Source: JBNJEL01 sp051745835 | GTDB lineage: Bacteria > Bacillota > Halanaerobiia > Halobacteroidales > Acetohalobiaceae | DNA length: 9,673 bases | Direction of reading: 5' to 3' | NCBI GenBank assembly: GCA_051745835.1 | Contig: JBNJEL010000073.1 | Span: 1 to 9,673, forward strand | In this document: positions 6,292-9,673 of the stretch, piece after piece | Position numbering within the stretch: position 1 is the first letter of the stretch | Layout of the letters: every line of letters starts with the position of its first letter | Program-made: the position numbers and the translations under genes | The notes under the pieces: generated by a model | Told to the model about the DNA's origin: nothing | Seen by the model: the letters and a program-made list of their open reading frames with translations, nothing else | Database searches by the model: none

Positions 6292-6809
6292 TGTTACATA
6301 AGAAAGGGATAATTGATAACTTAGTACTTGCTGGGATTTCGTTAGTAGTAATTTCAGTATTAATAATGACAGTAATTGGATTTCCTCAACAGTCAGAGGA
6401 AGTTAAGCTATACTTTAGTACTAATCAAGGGCAGAACTTAGATTATGAATTAAGAGCAATTAAATCTCAAAAGTTATACCGTAATATTATTCAAGAATTA
6501 ATTGCTGGACCTACTGAATCAGATTTAGGGAAGACAATTCCTCAAGGAGCTAAGTTATTATCCTGGCAGTTACAGGATCAAGTACTGGTGTTAAATTTTA
6601 ATGAGAAACTGCGGAGTAATCACTGGGGCGGTAGTACTGGGGAGATTATGACTATTTACTCTATTGTTAATACTATGACGCAATTATCTCAAGTAAAAGC
6701 AGTTCGTTTTAAAATAGAGGGTCAGAGAGTGGAGAGTTTAATTGGCCATTTGGATTTATCAGATTCATTACAATTTAATGAAGATTTAGTTAAGTATAAG
6801 ATAGATTAA
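6291..6809 (+). CDS. GerMN-domain membrane-anchored protein (GerM-like)
   Basis: 172-residue protein with an uncleaved-looking N-terminal membrane helix (about 11-31) and one GerMN domain (about 38-152). Family features are KLYFSTNQGQNLDYELRAI at the start, ELIAGPTESDLGKTIPQGAKLL in the middle, and GGSTGEIMTIYSIVNTMTQL then VRFKIEGQRVESLIGHLDLS at the end. There is no lipobox, and only one GerMN copy, whereas B. subtilis GerM is a lipoprotein with two. GerM is known for germination and sporulation envelope roles, but single-domain forms occur beside amidases in many Firmicutes, so an envelope or peptidoglycan role with the upstream amidase is the safer reading. The ATG shares one base with the amidase stop, and AAGGAGG lies just before it. 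In B. subtilis gerM is followed by rph; here a terminator follows instead. Confidence 0.87.
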   Translation: MLHKKGIIDNLVLAGISLVVISVLIMTVIGFPQQSEEVKLYFSTNQGQNLDYELRAIKSQKLYRNIIQELIAGPTESDLGKTIPQGAKLLSWQLQDQVLVLNFNEKLRSNHWGGSTGEIMTIYSIVNTMTQLSQVKAVRFKIEGQRVESLIGHLDLSDSLQFNEDLVKYKID

Positions 6810-6824
6810 GAGTTATTGAATATT

Positions 6825-6862
6825 AAACAGATGTGGTTTAATTACTGCATCTGTTTTTTATT
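6825..6862 (+). terminator. Intrinsic terminator of the amidase-gerM operon
   Basis: AAACAGATGTGG (6825-6836) pairs with CTGCATCTGTTT (6845-6856) in a 12-bp stem with two G-U pairs and an 8-nt loop. The right arm runs straight into a U-rich tract (TTTTTTATTTATT). It lies 15 bp after the gerM-like stop and just before the promoter of the Fur-family gene, so it cleanly separates the two units. Confidence 0.9.
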
Positions 6863-6872
6863 TATTCTATTA

Positions 6873-6901
6873 TTGACATATGTTCATAAAAGATTTATAA
6901 T
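6873..6901 (+). promoter_or_regulatory. Consensus sigma-A promoter of the Fur-family gene, with candidate operator
   Basis: TTGACA (6873-6878), a 17-bp spacer and TATAAT (6896-6901): a full consensus match. The -35 lies inside TTGACATATGTTCATAA (6873-6889), which nearly fits the palindrome TGAACATATGTTCA and is repeated at the next promoter (7471). TATAATAATAAT (6896-6907) resembles the first two hexamers of a Fur box (10 of 12 bases), so autoregulation is plausible. A promoter this strong would be expected to need a repressor. Confidence 0.85.
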
Positions 6902-6934
6902 AATAATAGCGAATGAGGGTCAGGAGGAATAATC

Positions 6935-7396
6935 ATGAGTTTAGAACCTGAAGAACCGTTAGATATCGAACAGGTAGTTGAGTATTTAAAACCTAGGATA
7001 GAGTGGGTCTTAACTTCCCAACGGTTAACTATTATTGAGGTTTTGATAGAGCATAGTAATCAGCATTTGACGGTTAAAGAGATCTATGATTTAACTTGTC
7101 AAAAGAATAAATCTATCGGATTAGCAACAGTATATCGTACTTTAGATCTTTTAGTAGAGACAGGATTAGTAATTAAGCGTAACTTTGCTGATGGTTCAGC
7201 TAAGTATGAGATTAGAGTACCTCATTGTTCGGAACATAATCATTTAATCTGTAAGGAGTGCGGTAAAATAATTGAAGTTAATGATCTGTTGCCTGATAAC
7301 TTTACCAGAACAGTAGAGGGGAAAACAGGATTTAAAGTAACAGATTATTCAATTAAAATTTATGGTTATTGTGCTGAATGTCAGACTAACAAGTAG
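6935..7396 (+). CDS. Fur-family metal-dependent transcriptional regulator
   Basis: 153-residue Fur/Zur/PerR-family repressor. The N-terminal winged helix includes SQRLTIIEVLIEHSNQHLTVKEIY and the recognition helix IGLATVYRTLDLLVETGLV (61-79). The dimerisation domain has structural-zinc cysteines in two pairs, Cys107/Cys110 (CKEC) and Cys146/Cys149 (CAEC). Candidate regulatory-metal ligands are His44, Glu92, His101, His103 and Glu114. PerR uses an Asp at the Glu92 position for peroxide sensing; Glu there points to a Fur- or Zur-type sensor rather than PerR. Which metal it binds cannot be read from sequence. An AGGAGG (6922-6927) precedes the ATG. It has its own strong promoter, and no terminator is evident before the next operon, whose promoter shares its -35 motif. 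It may control that operon and itself. Confidence 0.93.
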   Translation: MSLEPEEPLDIEQVVEYLKPRIEWVLTSQRLTIIEVLIEHSNQHLTVKEIYDLTCQKNKSIGLATVYRTLDLLVETGLVIKRNFADGSAKYEIRVPHCSEHNHLICKECGKIIEVNDLLPDNFTRTVEGKTGFKVTDYSIKIYGYCAECQTNK

Positions 7397-7470
7397 GGGT
7401 ATAACTTAATGATTAAAGGTAATAATAGATAAAAAGCAAGTAGAAATTAGTTAATAAAGTAAATAATTTC

Positions 7471-7499
7471 TTGACGTATGTTCATTATTAGCTTATAAT
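7471..7499 (+). promoter_or_regulatory. Strong sigma-A promoter of the NifX/MinD (ORP-like) operon with shared -35 motif
   Basis: TTGACG (7471-7476), a 17-bp spacer and a perfect TATAAT (7494-7499). The stretch TTGACGTATGTTCAT matches the Fur-gene promoter at 14 of 15 bases over the -35 region, pointing to a common operator. A 10-bp inverted repeat, ATTATTAGCT (7484-7493) and AGCTAATGAT (7507-7516) with one G-U, brackets the -10. The expected start of transcription is near 7506. Confidence 0.83.
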
Positions 7500-7507
7500 G
7501 ATAGTGA

Positions 7508-7526
7508 GCTAATGATAATAATTAAA
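7508..7526 (+). promoter_or_regulatory. Candidate Fur box just downstream of the -10
   Basis: GCTAATGATAATAATTAAA matches the E. coli Fur-box consensus GATAATGATAATCATTATC at 15 of 19 positions, counted by eye. It covers the predicted transcription start of the operon, a position where a bound repressor would block transcription. A Fur-family gene lies immediately upstream. The AT-rich background raises the chance of a random match, and the overlapping inverted repeat may be a different operator. Confidence 0.45.
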
Positions 7527-7548
7527 TTTAAATAAGGGGTGGATAATA

Positions 7549-7911
7549 ATGAAGATTGGATTAACTACAAGTGAAGATACAGGTTGGGATGCTAAGTTGG
7601 ATTCTCGTTTTGGTCGTGGAGAGTACTTAGCAATCGTAGATTTAGATAATGAAGAAGTAGACTTTATAGAGAATTCTGCTGCTAATTCTGCTAGCGGGGC
7701 AGGGGTAGAACTAGCTCAGATGGTTGCTGATCAAGATGTAGATAGTGTGATTTTATATCGTATTGGTCCTAAAGCATTTAGTGGTTTAGATAATGCTGGA
7801 ATCTCAATTTATGAAGCAGAAGGTAATAAATTATCAGAAGTAGTCGATCGTTATCAAGCAGGAGAGTTAAATCAGATAGAGGCACCAACTAATCGCGGAC
7901 ATATTAATTAA
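7549..7911 (+). CDS. NifX/MTH1175-like (dinitrogenase FeMo-cofactor family, ORP-like) protein
   Basis: 120-residue single-domain protein of the MTH1175/NifX-type metal-cofactor fold. Family marks are the start MKIGLTTSEDTGWDAKLDSRFGRGEYLAIVD with its R-F-G-R motif, ENSAANSASGAGVELAQMVADQDVDSVI, IGPKAFSGLDNAGISIYEA and the closing YQAGEL. Its relatives include the orange protein (ORP) of Desulfovibrio, which carries a Mo-Cu-sulfide cluster, but also many members with no known cofactor. The usual G-N..GPNAF segment reads YRIGPKAF here. It is the first gene of an operon with two ferredoxin-MinD ATPases, the standard partners of ORP-type proteins in anaerobes. AAGGGGTGG (7534-7542) supports the ATG. 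Cofactor content cannot be judged from sequence. Confidence 0.85.
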   Translation: MKIGLTTSEDTGWDAKLDSRFGRGEYLAIVDLDNEEVDFIENSAANSASGAGVELAQMVADQDVDSVILYRIGPKAFSGLDNAGISIYEAEGNKLSEVVDRYQAGELNQIEAPTNRGHIN

Positions 7912-7927
7912 AAGTAGGTGATGACAG

Positions 7928-8767
7928 ATGGAAATAACTATCTTAAGCGGTAAAGGAGGAACTGGTAAGACTACAGTAGCTACTAATTTAGCCTTATCTC
8001 TTTCTGATGTACAATTTTTAGATGCTGATGTTGAAGAACCAAATTCATCAATTTTTATTGATCCTAATTTTACTGATGCTAGTGAAATTGTCTGGCGTGA
8101 AGTACCAGTAATTGATCAACAGCAGTGTACTCAGTGTCAAGAGTGTGTAGATTTCTGTCAGTATAATGCTTTAGCTTTATTTGGTGATGAGTTGATGGTG
8201 TTCTCTGAATTATGCCATAGCTGCGGGGGCTGTAAACATATCTGTCCTGAAGGAGCAATTGCTGAAGAGCAGGTTAAAGCAGGAGAACTTAAATGCGCGT
8301 TAGATGACCAATTAGAATTTTGGCAGGGTGAGTTGAAGATTGGAGAAATTTCTGCTGTACCAGTAATTGAAGAGCTTAAAGAGAATATTAATCAGGATAA
8401 AACTGTAATTATTGATGCTCCGCCGGGGACTACTTGTCCGACAATAGAGGCGACTGTTGATAGTGATTACTGTATTTTAGTAACTGAACCATCTCCCTTT
8501 GGACTGCATGATCTTAAGATGGCGGTAGAAGTAGTGGAGAGTTTAGATAAACCTTATGGAGTAATTATTAATCGTTCAGATCCTGATTCTGATGCTTTAA
8601 TTGAGGATTATTGTCATAAGCAGGGAATTCCTATTTTACTTAAGATTCCATTTAAGCAGCAAATTGCTGAACTATATTCTGAAGGAATTCCCTTTGTAGA
8701 AGAGATGACAAATTGGCAGGAAAAGTTTCAAGAAGTATTTGCTACAATAAAGAAGGTGGTTAGATGA
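7928..8767 (+). CDS. MinD/Mrp-type P-loop ATPase with inserted 2[4Fe-4S] ferredoxin domain (first copy)
   Basis: 279-residue ParA/MinD-superfamily ATPase. The deviant Walker A is SGKGGTGKTT (residues 7-16) with signature Lys9. The switch I region is LDADVEEPN (31-39) and switch II is DAPPGTTCP (163-171). A ferredoxin domain is inserted at about 60-112 with two CxxCxxCxxxC motifs: Cys67, 70, 73, 77 and Cys96, 99, 102, 106, enough for two [4Fe-4S] clusters. This is the architecture of the ATPases encoded with Desulfovibrio orange protein; proposed roles include metal-cluster handling and cell-division positioning. It is cytoplasmic and probably acts as a homodimer or a heterodimer with the next gene product. 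It begins 16 bp after the NifX-like gene, with AGGTG (7916-7920) before the ATG, and overlaps the following gene by 4 bp (ATGA), so the pair is coupled. Electron or cluster transfer to the NifX-like protein is inference. Confidence 0.92.
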   Translation: MEITILSGKGGTGKTTVATNLALSLSDVQFLDADVEEPNSSIFIDPNFTDASEIVWREVPVIDQQQCTQCQECVDFCQYNALALFGDELMVFSELCHSCGGCKHICPEGAIAEEQVKAGELKCALDDQLEFWQGELKIGEISAVPVIEELKENINQDKTVIIDAPPGTTCPTIEATVDSDYCILVTEPSPFGLHDLKMAVEVVESLDKPYGVIINRSDPDSDALIEDYCHKQGIPILLKIPFKQQIAELYSEGIPFVEEMTNWQEKFQEVFATIKKVVR

Positions 8768-9636
8768 AGAAAGTAACAGTAATTAGCGGTAAAGGTGGTA
8801 CTGGTAAGACAATTGTTACTGCTAATTTAACAGCTTTGGCAGATCAGTTAGTTTTGGCTGATTGTGATGTAGATGCGCCTAATATGCACTTATTGATGCA
8901 ACCTAAGATCAAAGAGAGTAAAGAGTATCGTGGTTCTCATTTAGCTGTTAAGGATGAATCAAAATGCATTGACTGTGGTCTCTGTGCTGAACTTTGTAAC
9001 TTTGATGCTATTGATGAAGAATTTAGAGTTAATGAATTTAAATGTGAAGGCTGCGGATTATGTACAGCTAAGTGTCCTACTGAAGCTTTAACTTTAAAAC
9101 CAGAAGTTACAGGTGAGATATTTAATTCTCAAACTCGATTTGGGCCAATGGTTCATGCTAAATTAGGTGTAGGTGCTGAGAATTCTGGTAAGTTGGTTAG
9201 TCAGGTTAGTCAGCGAGCAGAAGATATAGCTCGAGAGAAGGAACTAGAATTACTATTAGTTGACGGATCGCCGGGAATTGGCTGTCCTGTAGTAGCCTCT
9301 CTATCTGGAACTGATTATGCTGTGGTAGTAACAGAACCAACTAAGTCAGGATTAGCAGATTTGAAACGAGTATTGGAGGCAGTAGCTCACTTTGGTATTA
9401 CTCCTTTAGTCGTAATTAATAAATCGGATCTAAATGAAGGGATTACTGCTGAAATTGAGGGCTTTTGTCAGCAAGAAGAGATTAGTTTAGTGGGTAAGGT
9501 TCCATTTGATAAAGCAGTTATGAAAGCCATGCAGCAAGGTAAGTTAGTGGTTGAAAGCAGAAAAGAATCATCAGCAGCTGTAGCGCTTAATCAGCTGTGG
9601 AAAAATATTAAGTCTAAATTAAAGGAGGCTAATTAA
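8764..9636 (+). CDS. MinD/Mrp-type P-loop ATPase with inserted 2[4Fe-4S] ferredoxin domain (second copy)
   Basis: 290-residue paralogue of the preceding gene with the same plan. The Walker A is SGKGGTGKTI (residues 8-17) with signature Lys10; the second Thr after the P-loop Lys is Ile here, but the Mg-binding Thr16 is kept. Switch I is ADCDVDAPN (32-40) and switch II is DGSPGIGCP (167-175). The ferredoxin insert (about 62-110) has Cys68, 71, 74, 78 and Cys94, 97, 100, 104, matching two [4Fe-4S] clusters. The TEPTKSGLADLKRVLE segment (190-205) parallels TEPSPFGLHDLKMAVE in copy one. It overlaps copy one by 4 bp and the next NifX-like start by 1 bp, so all three are co-translated. AAGGTGG (8753-8759) precedes the ATG. 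Two diverged copies side by side, as in the Desulfovibrio orp cluster, suggest a heteromeric ATPase rather than redundancy. Confidence 0.92.
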   Translation: MKKVTVISGKGGTGKTIVTANLTALADQLVLADCDVDAPNMHLLMQPKIKESKEYRGSHLAVKDESKCIDCGLCAELCNFDAIDEEFRVNEFKCEGCGLCTAKCPTEALTLKPEVTGEIFNSQTRFGPMVHAKLGVGAENSGKLVSQVSQRAEDIAREKELELLLVDGSPGIGCPVVASLSGTDYAVVVTEPTKSGLADLKRVLEAVAHFGITPLVVINKSDLNEGITAEIEGFCQQEEISLVGKVPFDKAVMKAMQQGKLVVESRKESSAAVALNQLWKNIKSKLKEAN

Positions 9637-9673
9637 TGAAGAAGATAGCAGTTGCTACAGAAGAAAGTAAGGT
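9636..9673 (+). CDS. Start of a second NifX/MTH1175-like gene (3' truncated by window end)
   Basis: Only the first 12 codons are present (MKKIAVATEESK, then V begun). The ATG shares its A with the TAA stop of the upstream ATPase, and AAAGGAGG lies a few bases before it, so it is a real coupled start. The opening M-K-K-I-A-V-A-T-E is the usual beginning of MTH1175/NifX-type proteins and parallels MKIGLTTSE at 7549. The family call rests on this short stretch and on operon context. Confidence 0.65.
   Translation, partial: MKKIAVATEESK

Noticed and set aside
6935..7396. PerR-type peroxide sensor
   Set aside because: The position equivalent to the PerR regulatory Asp is Glu92, which fits a Fur/Zur-type metal sensor better.
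7397..7470. Terminator between the Fur-family gene and the next operon
   Set aside because: Only a weak AAATTA...TAATTT repeat without GC pairs or a U-tract; read-through from the Fur gene remains possible.
7928..9636. Nitrogenase NifH or a nif cluster
   Set aside because: The P-loop proteins carry an inserted two-cluster ferredoxin domain and lack the NifH subunit-bridging Cys context; no nifDK, nifE or nifB is present.

Overview
This window is AT-rich, gene-dense bacterial DNA. Every convincing gene is on the + strand, with strong AGGAGG-type ribosome sites. The mix suggests an anaerobic, low-GC Firmicute with an outer membrane, and Halanaerobiales-like (Acetohalobium/Orenia/Halobacteroides) is my best guess. 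The reasons are a Skp/OmpH-like periplasmic chaperone (an outer-membrane trait) beside Firmicute-style genes: a WalK/PhoR-type kinase, an AMIN-stalk amidase with a GerM-domain partner, and the anaerobe-specific MTH1175/NifX plus ferredoxin-MinD cluster. The taxon is inference and no marker gene is present.

Layout. (1) 1-2454: a PhoB/WalR-type response regulator, cut at its 5' end, overlaps a membrane sensor kinase. (2) 2458-3402: immediately after the kinase lie four 11-bp-phased T(T/A)TCA(C/T) repeats, 10 bp upstream of a -10 hexamer. This is the layout of a PhoB/PhoP-activated promoter. It reads into a small lipoprotein whose mature part is almost only Met, Glu and Gln, and then the Skp-like protein. 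A perfect 36-bp palindrome follows. (3) 3541-3690: a 49-residue two-CxxC zinc-ribbon protein with a G8 run just before its start codon, closed by a good hairpin terminator. (4) 3907-6809: a 794-aa N-acetylmuramoyl-L-alanine amidase coupled to a single-GerMN-domain membrane protein, then a clear terminator. (5) 6873-7396: a Fur-family metalloregulator with a near-perfect promoter. (6) 7471-9673: a second strong promoter with a Fur-box-like site reads into an operon of an MTH1175/NifX-like protein, two MinD-type ATPases each carrying an inserted two-cluster ferredoxin domain, and the start of a second NifX/MTH1175-like gene.

The first half is envelope biology: sensing, a lipoprotein, an outer-membrane chaperone and peptidoglycan cleavage. 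The last third matches the gene content of the ORP (orange protein) system of Desulfovibrio. Here it sits beside a Fur-family gene, and the two promoters share the motif TTGAC(A/G)TATGTTCAT across their -35 regions. That suggests joint control of regulator and operon, possibly by metal. The best leads are this regulatory link, the phased response-regulator sites, the kinase's missing phosphatase Thr/Asn, and the M/E/Q-only lipoprotein.
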